Of a stretch of DNA of 64,000 nt, positions 48,024 through 59,638 are shown one piece after another. A program made the position numbers and the translations under genes. The notes beneath the pieces are model-generated. The model saw nothing but the letters and a program-made list of their open reading frames with translations, was not told where the DNA came from and did not search any database. The DNA is from Limnomonas spitsbergensis (taxonomy: Eukaryota > Chlorophyta > Chlorophyceae > Chlamydomonadales), in the NCBI GenBank assembly GCA_037349105.1, contig JAYJMM010000070.1, positions 496,001-560,000 of the forward strand, written 5' to 3'. Within the stretch, counting starts at the first letter, position 1. Every line of letters begins with the position of its first letter.

Positions 48024-49072
48024 TGATGGGCTCTGACCTTGGTCCAGAGCTTTGATGAAGCAGCAACACATTCAAGCTTGGGCACTGCCTCACGTTGAAC
48101 ATAGGATATTTAAGCATGTTCAAAATAAATTGCATTGTGTGAACAATGACTTCGTCAGGGGGTAGGCCTGATAGGTTGATCAGGCAATGCAGGCAACATT
48201 CTCGTAGGAAATGCCCACCAAGGTCGAAAGGGCCTTTTGTCGTCCTCTACCAATCACCTCTCCTACAAATGCAGAGACTTGATGGCATAGTCTGTGTTTA
48301 CTATTAATTGCGCCCTCATACAAGCATTTTCCCCTGAAGATCAGCTCACTTCGCCAATGCGGCCGAGCCTTTTTCACATAGCCCATAGGTCAATGCCTTG
48401 ACATCTGAACGCCCTGCTCATAAGGCTCGGCTGGGTTGGCATCCAACTGTCTGGTTGGAAACTGAAAAGAGAAACTAGGGAGGTAAGTAAGAAATAAATG
48501 AAAGGAGGAAGATTCCCCCTTCCCTCACAGAGACAGAGGACGAGATGCCTGGTTCACTGGCCCTTCAAAATCTAGCCCTCGACAAGTTGGACCACATCTT
48601 CCACAAATGCCAAGGCCTCCTACTTAAACCTGCCCTAGTACAGCTGGTGGGAGTCTGTAGCGCCGCCTGGAGGCCCTGCCCATCCCTGCTTCTTAAGTTG
48701 TGCCCATAGGCTCATGACATCTCATTACGGATCGGCTGCGCTGGCATGGCCTCTAGGTGTAACTTCTTAAACCTAGCAAAGGCTAGACAAACAGCAGGGC
48801 CAAGGGCGTAAAACATGAGGACTAGGCCAGCTTTAAACTCCATGCAGGTGAGAGATCAAAGCATTGACCTCCGAAAGAAGGCAAACGTGAAATTTTGACA
48901 GTACACAAGGGCATCACATTTGATGCATGAGACATGTGCCCTTAAACCGGTACAAGCACTAGATACGCTAGGGCAGCGGCGAGCGACCAACCAACACACA
49001 ACCACTAACCAGTAACGCGGGAGTGAATACCACAGTGCAGAAGATAAGCCCCAGTCATAAAACACGACGTGG
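48024..49072. other. Intergenic with repeat families R2 and R4
   Basis: No gene recognised. Most of it is accounted for by the R2 copy at 48410-48700 and the start of the R4 copy at 48895. Confidence 0.5.
48410..48705 (+). repeat. Dispersed repeat family R2, copy 3
   Basis: Shares 'aaatctagccctcgacaag', 'gaccacatcttccac', 'gccctagtacagct' and 'gaggccctgcccatccctgc' with the copies at 2813 and 15480. Confidence 0.65.
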
Positions 49073-49115
49073 GTGCAAAAGAGTTTGGTTGAACGCCGCC
49101 TAGGAAAATTGAAAT
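48895..49115 (+). repeat. Dispersed repeat family R4, copy 2
   Basis: Diverged copy of 21025-21265, contiguous with the LINE-like remnant that follows. Confidence 0.75.
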
Positions 49116-49620
49116 GTATACAAGAGAAGGCCATGCAAGGTAGAGAGGTGCCTCTGGCTGCCGAGCGGCACTGTGTCCACTGCATGGCCGCCAAGGTGCG
49201 TCTTTGGCATCATCTGCCTACACGCATCGGGTTGGCGTCAGTTTATGCGGCGCCTACAGCCAACTACGGTGATGTGGTGTTGGCCACCGGCCTCCTCAAG
49301 CCGCGGCATTGCCTCAGCAGCAGGATGCAATCTAGCTTGCTTCAGCACCTGCGCCGGGCTGCGGAGCTACCTGCGCCCGCCGCCAGCTGGGGGTCATGAG
49401 GGAGCTGCAGTTCCACTGGTTACAACGAGATTGGTGGCAGCACGTACTCCGCTTCTACAATGCAGTGGTAGCACCAGCAGCACAGCAAGAAAGCCCCTTC
49501 TTGGCTGCTGCCATGGCGGCCGGCATGAAGCTCGCTGTCACACAGAGCATCAAAGGGTGCAGCTGGTGCAGGGAACTGCTAAGTGCCTTGGAGGACCTGA
49601 AGCGACCATACCCAACCTGA
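49073..49620 (+). pseudogene. LINE-like retrotransposon remnant (C-terminal, post-RT region)
   Basis: Open frames in two phases (49073-49399, then about 49320-49620) suggest a frameshifted coding remnant. The second part reads RRQLGVMRELQFHWLQRD, then WWQHVLRFYNAVVA, then SPFLAAAMAAGMKLAV, and ends after LLSALEDLKRPYPT. The pattern of a Trp/Phe-rich 'RFWN'-like motif followed by 'SPLL..A...DMxLA' resembles the segment after the reverse transcriptase in green algal LINE-like elements. No RT catalytic motif is present in the window. The last 148 bases are the left edge of the tandem array. Confidence 0.45.
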
Positions 49621-50798
49621 GTCAGACAGCGACTACTCTGCGGACTCTTCCCGTAACGGAGGTGATGGTGCTAATTGAGAATTTATGGTTACATACTTAT
49701 ATCCCTTAATTTTATGGTTACCGGTACTCACCTGTAACTTACCATCACCTTATTATGCCGTCAGTGAAATGTGGCCTACAGTGTAAAAGAAAACCGTAAT
49801 TACACCGCAACTTTAAATCGCTCAACACTGACTTGCTAGGTAAAACAAATGTGTTTGAACGCCGCATCTTAACATTCAGCCACATCACCCCACATGGCAA
49901 TGGGCGACAGCAAAAATGAGAGCCACCTGAAATTGACCCCTTAAGTCCCCAAGGATAGGCACGCAATCCTGCTGCATAAGAAACAGCCTATCAGCTAGCT
50001 GTCCCAATTGAAGGCATACAACTTTTGAGCCACAATTACATTGTTGCGTGACAACGTAATCTTGGCTCAGAAGTTTTATCATGCACGATACGTACCGTAG
50101 AACAGGTTTGACACTGCTATTCATTAATTATTGGTAGGGGTGCAAGGAGTTGATGCGCGATAGAATAATAATATTAACTAATTTTGGTGGTGCTCATCAG
50201 GAGTAGTGTTTCCGGCAAGAAATATCAAAAACTTCAGCTGTGCATGCGCGGAGTAGGGTACTTCTTGCCTGCGTGACAAATTTGATATATTACTTCTCAA
50301 CAAGGGTGCGTGGGCCCTATCGAGTTTTTTGGTACTGGTACTATTATTTTCTTGTTTGTACTGCCTACTTGAAGTGGCCTGCACACCTTATTCATTCACC
50401 ATTACTGGTAACCAGTAAAGGTCACTGCTTCATTTCAGGAAACCGGGCAATAAAACTTGCCCGAAACGTGTCATAGATTGGAACTGAACCTTCTTCCAAA
50501 ACCCATGGCTCCTCCCCTCATGTTCCTAGCTTCCTCTTCATTCACCGTTAAACTAGGCTGTATCCCGACGCAGACGATTAGGAAGGCACATGCCAAAAGG
50601 GAACTTGCAACATGGAATAATGCCAGGGCAGTCGTCATGCGGACAGTTTCAACATGCAGGTTCTAAGCATGGGCAATATCCTGCCTGGGGGGCCCCTTGA
50701 TCATGTGAGGCCCTGACAGGCAGATGCTGACCTTGAAAGCTTCCAGACACACTGCACACGACACAATACCATGGCAAGAAGCACAAGACAATAGGGCA

Positions 50799-50881
50799 TG
50801 ACCACGGCAGGGGTCGAACCTGCAACCTCCTGTTTTCCATCCTCCCGTAGACAGGTGCTCTGTCCATTGAGCTACGCGGCC
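50799..50881 (-). tRNA. tRNA-Arg(ACG) with 10-nt intron, array copy 1
   Basis: The 83-base cloverleaf folds fully: acceptor GGCCGCG with CGTGGTC (two G-U pairs), D stem GCTC/GAGC, anticodon stem CCTGT/ACAGG, T stem GCAGG/CCTGC with loop TTCGACC, discriminator A. Anticodon ACG is at 50846-50848, and a 10-base intron follows position 37 (50835-50844). A and B box promoters look good. No T-run terminator lies directly downstream, so a tRNA-derived repeat is possible, but the intact acceptor pairing favours a real or recently functional gene. Confidence 0.82.
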
Positions 50882-51756
50882 TTCATATACCTCTTCATAC
50901 TTTCAGGAACAGGTACAGGCCACAGACACATTTCACAACACCTACCGAGACACTACCGGTAATCACAATTAATAAACAGATAACCAAGAAGAGAGCTTCT
51001 CTGCCTTTCATCTGGAATTGCATCAGCTCCTGATTTTCTGTAGTCGTCCTGTACAGGTCTTTGGGGCCGCTGGCCTCTGACCCCTCAGGGTAGCGGTTAA
51101 GTCGCAACCCCCCACCCATTCATTGCCATTTCCTGAGCAAATGAGCAGATTGCCTTGAGGCTGAACCTGCCTTCATTCTAGAGGTAAGTGTGAGGGTGAC
51201 AGCTGATGGTTGGTTACTTCAGGGCCTGTATCATATTCGGTGGAGGGGGGTGCAGTTCCCTCTCTCTGTGAGTCTCTGAGTTTGGGTGTCATTTGGGACG
51301 CACCCGTCGGAGTGGCTCATAGTCGCAGGAATGCGACATATACGTGCCGCATGCGCGCCGCCGGCCCGGGTGCCGCCGACCTGCATTTTTCTTTCTTTCG
51401 TATGTTCGCCATCAGAGGCTCGCCATTGTGCGTTTCCCTGGTTTCGGAGGTGGTTTCGCATTCGACGACGTGCGATGCACGAGGCTGGCTCCTCCGTTCG
51501 ACAAGGTAATTTACACGTTCGAATGTAGGCATTGCTTTCTCGTGCCAACAAGGATAAGCAAGGTTTTCGGAGGGCGCAGAGGAAGCGAGTTCATTGGGTA
51601 ATGAGATGATTGCAAGGAGGACTGAAGGACTCCCCCGTTCCCCCCTGGCCCCCAACACATCACCACCCCAACAGTTCGAAATTTCGGAAATACTAGTCTT
51701 TCAGTGCCAGAATCTGAAAGTGAGACAAACAAAATGCATGCCATACATACCGGTAA

Positions 51757-52446
51757 GAGCCAATTCACACCTGGTTCAGTTCGTCGAGTTCGGTTCGGTT
51801 AAATTCATCAGTTTAGCGACTGGTTTCGCAACTTGCAGTCTCACCTTACTGACATCAGAAAATCTGAACCTTGAGGCCGCATGCTTAGACGTCACCTTAT
51901 GCAGTGAAGTGGCCAGGAAAGCAGCATACAAACAACAGACAATACAGCATGGGATAGCATGACAGCATGGTCGTCATTGCCATGATGATCTGATGAGCAA
52001 ATCGGATGGCATGTTGTCCTCAGCCGACTCAAACCCATCCTCAGGGTAGGACAATACGAGATGTTCAATCAAATAACACATTCTATACTGCTGTGCCTTC
52101 TCATCCGGCATGACGTTCCTAGAAGGCTGATTGATGCGCCCTTGCCTCGTAGTTGGGGTCTGATTGCTGCCGACAACCTTTTTTGCAACGAGTAGTTGGA
52201 GGTATAGAAAGACCTACGGTTGAGGAAGCTGTGATTTGAAGATTAGGGCGCGGTATGTAGACCGCAGCGAGCAGTGCCGACAAATCGTGACGAAACTTGC
52301 GAAACCAGCCAACCTTGCATGCGAAACCAGCGAACTGAAACTGGTAGTCCGAGGCCGGTTTAACATGGCGTGGTTTTGCAGAACTGAACTGAAACCATGC
52401 GAAACCATGCGAAACCGATCGATGTGAATCAGGTGTGAATCGGCTC
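51757..52446. mobile_element. MITE with TAA target duplication, array copy 1
   Basis: Left end GAGCCAATTCACACCTG and the reverse complement of the right end GAGCCGATTCACACCTG differ at one base in 17. TAA flanks both sides (51754-51756, 52447-52449), as for PIF/Harbinger-type insertions. The 690-bp interior has many 'gaaacc' motifs near both ends. It also holds, on the minus strand at about 51960-52180, an open stretch reading MPDEKAQQYRMCYLIEHL that could be a coding remnant. Confidence 0.75.
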
Positions 52447-52797
52447 TAACTCAGAGGCACAAAGCCGCAAGGCAGGATCCGCCACGGACAATTAGCTACG
52501 CTGAGTAAATAATCCACCGAGGGGCACCGCTCTGACACTACCATGCAAGGTACCGGTTTATACGGCATTACGGGCCCTCTCATGCATGGATTGCATTTCT
52601 TGGCACCGGCAGGTTCTCCTTATTTTAAATACTCAGAGCTGAGCTAAAAATCTGATCATACTCGTTTAGGGCGCTGCCTTTCTGGCTGTAAGCACGTTTA
52701 AAGTTTATTAAGGGTTCACAAGTGCTATTTTATCGGCCTAACGTTTTCCTATGAATTTAAAAAATTTATCCCAGCCCTATACCGGTTTAGTACAATT

Positions 52798-53223
52798 TTG
52801 CCTTTTTCCTTGCCTCTCCTTTGCCTATGCTCTTCCCAGCTGCTCCTCCCTGCCCCCTCCTGCTCACCCGTGGCGAACATTTGCAACAGAATGATGACAA
52901 ACGCAGACACACAGTGCACCGTCGCAAAGAAGGCGGTTTGGCTGTTGGTGTCCTTGACCACAGTTGCAATGACTAGGGACTTCTGGAAGTACATGAGGGA
53001 ACCTGCAGTTTGCAAGTATTACACAAATGGGGACAGAAAGGAAGCATTACAGCTTACGATCACATTTGTACATGTACCAGCAGCACAGCAAGAAAGCCCC
53101 TTCTTGGCTGCTGCCATGGCGGCCGACATGAAGCTCGCTGTCACACAGAGCATCAAAGGGTGCAGCTGGTGCAGGGAACTGCTTAGTGCCTTGGAGGACC
53201 TGAAGCGACCATACCCAACCTGA
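52798..53223 (+). other. Chimeric open frame across unit junction 1/2
   Basis: A 141-codon frame is formed where the right end of unit 1 meets the left end of unit 2 (junction at 53075/53076). Its last 49 codons are the LINE-like remnant tail. It recurs at 56394-56819 and 59990-60415. No domain or signal supports translation; it is probably a by-product of the duplication. Confidence 0.4.
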
Positions 53224-53622
53224 GTCAGACAGCGACTACTCTGCGGACTCTTCCCGTAACGGAGGTGATGGTGCTAATTGAGAATTTATGGTTATATCCC
53301 TTAATTTTATGGTTACCGGTACTCACCTGTAACTTACCATCACCTTATTATGCCGTCAGTGAAATGTGGCCTACAGTGTAAAAGAAAACCGTAATTACTC
53401 CGCAACTTTAAATCGCTCAACACTGACTTGCTAGGTAAAACAAATGTGTCAAAACGCCTCATCTTAACATTCAGCCACATCACCCCACCTGGCAATAGGC
53501 GACAGCAAAAATGAGAGCCAGTTGAGATTGACCCCTTAAGTCCCCCAGGATAGGCACGCAATCCTGCTGCATAAAGAAACAGCCTATCAGCTAGCTGTCC
53601 CAATTGAAGGCATATAACTTAT

Positions 53623-53664
53623 GAGCCACAATTACATTGTTGCGTGACAATGTAATCGTGGCTC
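53623..53664. repeat. 18-bp hairpin in each array unit
   Basis: GAGCCACAATTACATTGT and its reverse complement (one mismatch) flank a 6-base loop. Equivalent hairpins lie near 50027 (more mismatches), 57219 and 60815. Confidence 0.8.
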
Positions 53665-54394
53665 AGAAGTTTTATCATGCACGATACGTACCGTAGAACA
53701 GGTTTGACACTGCTATTCATTAATTATTGGTGGGGGTGCGAGGAGTTGATGCGCGATAGAATAATAATATTAACTAATTTTGGTGGTGCTCATCAGGAGT
53801 AGTGTTTCCGGCAAGAAATATCAAAAACTTCAGCTGTGCATGCGCGGAGTAGGGTACTTCTTGCCTGCGTGACAAATTTGATATATTACTTCTCAACAAG
53901 GGTGCGTGGGCCCTATCGAGTTTTTTGGTACTGGTACTATTATTTTCTTGTTTGTACTGCCTACTTGAAGTGGCCTGCACACCTTATTCATTCACCATTA
54001 CTGGTAACCAGTAAAGGTCACTGCTTCATTTCAGGAAACCGGGCAATAAAACTTGCCCGAAACGTGTCATAGATTGGAACTGAACCTTCTTCCAAAACCC
54101 ATGGCTCCTCCCCTCATGTTCCTAGCTTCCTCTTCATTCACCGTTAAACTAGGCTGTATCCCGACGCAGACGATTAGGAAGGCACATGCCAAAAGGGAAC
54201 TTGCAACATGGAATAATGCCAGGGCAGTCGTCATGCGGACAGTTTCAACATGCAGGTGCTAAGCATGGGCAATATCCTGCCTGGGGGGCCCCTTGATCAT
54301 GTGAGGCCCTGACAGGCAGATGCTGACCTTGAAAGCTTCCAGACACACTGCACACGACACAATACCATGGCAAGAAGCACAAGACAATAGGGCA

Positions 54395-54477
54395 TGACCA
54401 CGGCAGGGGTCGAACCTGCAACCTCCTGTTTTCCATCCTCCCGTAGACAGGTGCTCTGTCCATTGAGCTACGCGGCC
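54395..54477 (-). tRNA. tRNA-Arg(ACG) with 10-nt intron, array copy 2
   Basis: Identical by eye to the copy at 50799-50881, one array period away. Confidence 0.82.
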
Positions 54478-55352
54478 TTCATATACCTCTTCATACTTTC
54501 AGGAACAGGTACAGGCCACAGACACATTTCACAACACCTACCGAGACACTACCGGTAATCACAATTAATAAACAGATAACCAAGAAGAGAGCTTCTCTGC
54601 CTTTCATCTGGAATTGCATCAGCTCCTGATTTTCTGTAGTCGTCATGTACAGGTCTTTGGGGCCGCTGGCCTCTGACCCCTCAGGGTAGCGGTTAAGTCG
54701 CAACCCCCCACCCATTCATTGCCATTTCCTGAGCAAATGAGCAGATTGCCTTGAGGCTGAACCTGCCTTCATTCTAGAGGTAAGTGTGAGGGTGACAGCT
54801 GATGGTTGGTTACTTCAGGGCCTGTATCATATTCGGTGGAGGGGGGTGCAGTTCCCTCTCTCTGTGAGTCTCTGAGTTTGGGTGTCATTTGGGACGCACC
54901 CGTCGGAGTGGCTCATAGTCGCAGGAATGCGACATATACGTGCCGCATGCGCGCCGCCGGCCCGGGTGCCGCCGACCTGCATTTTTCTTTCTTTCGTATG
55001 TTCGCCATCAGAGGCTCGCCATTGTGCGTTTCCCTGGTTTCGGAGGTGGTTTCGCATTCGACGACGTGCGATGCACGAGGCTGGCTCCTCCGTTCGACAA
55101 GGTAATTTACACGTTCGAATGTAGGCATTGCTTTCTCGTGCCAACAAGGATAAGCAAGGTTTTCGGAGGGCGCAGAGGAAGCGAGTTCATTGGGTAATGA
55201 GATGATTGCAAGGAGGACTGAAGGACTCCCCCGTTCCCCCCTGGCCCCCAACACATCACCACCCCAACAGTTCGAAATTTCGGAAATACAAGTCTTTCAG
55301 TGCCAGAATCTGAAAGTGAGACAAACAAAATGCATGCCATACATACCGGTAA

Positions 55353-56042
55353 GAGCCAATTCACACCTGGTTCAGTTCGTCGAGTTCGGTTCGGTTAAAT
55401 TCATCAGTTTAGCGACTGGTTTCGCAACTTGCAGTCTCACCTTACTGACATCAGAAAATCTGAACCTTGAGGCCGCATGCTTAGACGTCACCTTATGCAG
55501 TGAAGTGGCCAGGAAAGCAGCATACAAACAACAGACAATACAGCATGGGATAGCATGACAGCATGGTCGTCATTGCCATGATGATCTGATGAGCAAATCG
55601 GATGGCATGTTGTCCTCAGCCGACTCAAACCCATCCTCAGGGTAGGACAATAGGAGATGTTCAATCAAATAACACATTCTATACTGCTGTGCCTTCTCAT
55701 CCGGCATGACGTTCCTAGAAGGCTGATTGATGCGCCCTTGCCTCGTAGTTGGGGTCTGATTGCTGCCGACAACCTTTTTTGCAACGAGTAGTTGGAGGTA
55801 TAGAAAGACCTACGGTTGAGGAAGCTGTGATTTGAAGATTAGGGCGCGGTATGTAGACCGCAGCGAGCAGTGCCGACAAATCGTGACGAAACTTGCGAAA
55901 CCAGCCAACCTTGCATGCGAAACCAGCGAACTGAAACTGGTAGTCCGAGGCCGGTTTAACATGGCGTGGTTTTGCAGAACTGAACTGAAACCATGCGAAA
56001 CCATGCGAAACCGATCGATGTGAATCAGGTGTGAATCGGCTC
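55353..56042. mobile_element. MITE, array copy 2
   Basis: Same element as at 51757-52446, copied with the array unit rather than inserted independently: flanks and TAA duplication are the same. Confidence 0.75.
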
Positions 56043-57990
56043 TAACTCAGAGGCACAAAGCCGCAAGGCAGGATCCGCCACGGACAATTAGCTACGCTGA
56101 GTAAATAATCCACCGAGGGGCACCGCTCTGACACTACCATGCAAGGTACCGGTTTATACGGCATTACGGGCCCTCTCATGCATGGATTGCATTTCTTGGC
56201 ACCGGCAGGTTCTCCTTATTTTAAATACTCAGAGCTGAGCTAAAAATCTGATCATACTCGTTTAGGGCGCTGCCTTTCTGGCTGTAAGCACGTTTAAAGT
56301 TTATTAAGGGTTCACAAGTGCTATTTTATCGGCCTAACGTTTTCCTATGAATTTAAAAAATTTATCCCAGCCCTATACCGGTTTAGTACAATTTTGCCTT
56401 TTTCCTTGCCTCTCCTTTGCCTATGCTCTTCCCAGCTGCTCCTCCCTGCCCCCTCCTGCTCACCCGTGGCGAACATTTGCAACAGAATGATGACAAACGC
56501 AGACACACAGTGCACCGTCGCAAAGAAGGCGGTTTGGCTGTTGGTGTCCTTGACCACAGTTGCAATGACTAGGGACTTCTGGAAGTACATGAGGGAACCT
56601 GCAGTTTGCAAGTATTACACAAATGGGGACAGAAAGGAAGCATTACAGCTTACGATCACATTTGTACATGTACCAGCAGCACAGCAAGAAAGCCCCTTCT
56701 TGGCTGCTGCCATGGCGGCCGACATGAAGCTCGCTGTCACACAGAGCATCAAAGGGTGCAGCTGGTGCAGGGAACTGCTTAGTGCCTTGGAGGACCTGAA
56801 GCGACCATACCCAACCTGAGTCAGACAGCGACTACTCTGCGGACTCTTCCCGTAACGGAGGTGATGGTGCTAATTGAGAATTTATGGTTATATCCCTTAA
56901 TTTTATGGTTACCGGTACTCACCTGTAACTTACCATCACCTTATTATGCCGTCAGTGAAATGTGGCCTACAGTGTAAAAGAAAACCGTAATTACTCCGCA
57001 ACTTTAAATCGCTCAACACTGACTTGCTAGGTAAAACAAATGTGTCAAAACGCCTCATCTTAACATTCAGCCACATCACCCCACCTGGCAATAGGCGACA
57101 GCAAAAATGAGAGCCAGTTGAGATTGACCCCTTAAGTCCCCCAGGATAGGCACGCAATCCTGCTGCATAAAGAAACAGCCTATCAGCTAGCTGTCCCAAT
57201 TGAAGGCATATAACTTATGAGCCACAATTACATTGTTGCGTGACAATGTAATCGTGGCTCAGAAGTTTTATCATGCACGATACGTACCGTAGAACAGGTT
57301 TGACACTGCTATTCATTAATTATTGGTGGGGGTGCGAGGAGTTGATGCGCGATAGAATAATAATATTAACTAATTTTGGTGGTGCTCATCAGGAGTAGTG
57401 TTTCCGGCAAGAAATATCAAAAACTTCAGCTGTGCATGCGCGGAGTAGGGTACTTCTTGCCTGCGTGACAAATTTGATATATTACTTCTCAACAAGGGTG
57501 CGTGGGCCCTATCGAGTTTTTTGGTACTGGTACTATTATTTTCTTGTTTGTACTGCCTACTTGAAGTGGCCTGCACACCTTATTCATTCACCATTACTGG
57601 TAACCAGTAAAGGTCACTGCTTCATTTCAGGAAACCGGGCAATAAAACTTGCCCGAAACGTGTCATAGATTGGAACTGAACCTTCTTCCAAAACCCATGG
57701 CTCCTCCCCTCATGTTCCTAGCTTCCTCTTCATTCACCGTTAAACTAGGCTGTATCCCGACGCAGACGATTAGGAAGGCACATGCCAAAAGGGAACTTGC
57801 AACATGGAATAATGCCAGGGCAGTCGTCATGCGGACAGTTTCAACATGCAGGTGCTAAGCATGGGCAATATCCTGCCTGGGGGGCCCCTTGATCATGTGA
57901 GGCCCTGACAGGCAGATGCTGACCTTGAAAGCTTCCAGACACACTGCACACGACACAATACCATGGCAAGAAGCACAAGACAATAGGGCA

Positions 57991-58073
57991 TGACCACGGC
58001 AGGGGTCGAACCTGCAACCTCCTGTTTTCCATCCTCCCGTAGACAGGTGCTCTGTCCATTGAGCTACGCGGCC
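57991..58073 (-). tRNA. tRNA-Arg(ACG) with 10-nt intron, array copy 3
   Basis: Identical by eye to the other two full copies, again one 3,596-base period further on. Confidence 0.82.
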
Positions 58074-58948
58074 TTCATATACCTCTTCATACTTTCAGGA
58101 ACAGGTACAGGCCACAGACACATTTCACAACACCTACCGAGACACTACCGGTAATCACAATTAATAAACAGATAACCAAGAAGAGAGCTTCTCTGCCTTT
58201 CATCTGGAATTGCATCAGCTCCTGATTTTCTGTAGTCGTCATGTACAGGTCTTTGGGGCCGCTGGCCTCTGACCCCTCAGGGTAGCGGTTAAGTCGCAAC
58301 CCCCCACCCATTCATTGCCATTTCCTGAGCAAATGAGCAGATTGCCTTGAGGCTGAACCTGCCTTCATTCTAGAGGTAAGTGTGAGGGTGACAGCTGATG
58401 GTTGGTTACTTCAGGGCCTGTATCATATTCGGTGGAGGGGGGTGCAGTTCCCTCTCTCTGTGAGTCTCTGAGTTTGGGTGTCATTTGGGACGCACCCGTC
58501 GGAGTGGCTCATAGTCGCAGGAATGCGACATATACGTGCCGCATGCGCGCCGCCGGCCCGGGTGCCGCCGACCTGCATTTTTCTTTCTTTCGTATGTTCG
58601 CCATCAGAGGCTCGCCATTGTGCGTTTCCCTGGTTTCGGAGGTGGTTTCGCATTCGACGACGTGCGATGCACGAGGCTGGCTCCTCCGTTCGACAAGGTA
58701 ATTTACACGTTCGAATGTAGGCATTGCTTTCTCGTGCCAACAAGGATAAGCAAGGTTTTCGGAGGGCGCAGAGGAAGCGAGTTCATTGGGTAATGAGATG
58801 ATTGCAAGGAGGACTGAAGGACTCCCCCGTTCCCCCCTGGCCCCCAACACATCACCACCCCAACAGTTCGAAATTTCGGAAATACAAGTCTTTCAGTGCC
58901 AGAATCTGAAAGTGAGACAAACAAAATGCATGCCATACATACCGGTAA

Positions 58949-59638
58949 GAGCCAATTCACACCTGGTTCAGTTCGTCGAGTTCGGTTCGGTTAAATTCAT
59001 CAGTTTAGCGACTGGTTTCGCAACTTGCAGTCTCACCTTACTGACATCAGAAAATCTGAACCTTGAGGCCGCATGCTTAGACGTCACCTTATGCAGTGAA
59101 GTGGCCAGGAAAGCAGCATACAAACAACAGACAATACAGCATGGGATAGCATGACAGCATGGTCGTCATTGCCATGATGATCTGATGAGCAAATCGGATG
59201 GCATGTTGTCCTCAGCCGACTCAAACCCATCCTCAGGGTAGGACAATAGGAGATGTTCAATCAAATAACACATTCTATACTGCTGTGCCTTCTCATCCGG
59301 CATGACGTTCCTAGAAGGCTGATTGATGCGCCCTTGCCTCGTAGTTGGGGTCTGATTGCTGCCGACAACCTTTTTTGCAACGAGTAGTTGGAGGTATAGA
59401 AAGACCTACGGTTGAGGAAGCTGTGATTTGAAGATTAGGGCGCGGTATGTAGACCGCAGCGAGCAGTGCCGACAAATCGTGACGAAACTTGCGAAACCAG
59501 CCAACCTTGCATGCGAAACCAGCGAACTGAAACTGGTAGTCCGAGGCCGGTTTAACATGGCGTGGTTTTGCAGAACTGAACTGAAACCATGCGAAACCAT
59601 GCGAAACCGATCGATGTGAATCAGGTGTGAATCGGCTC
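58949..59638. mobile_element. MITE, array copy 3
   Basis: Third copy of the same insertion, carried by unit 3. The partial fourth unit stops before this element. Confidence 0.75.

Noticed and set aside
51210..51509. 99-codon + frame and overlapping frames repeated in all array units
   Set aside because: Several overlapping frames are open on both strands, none has a recognisable domain, and their repetition reflects the array, not selection.
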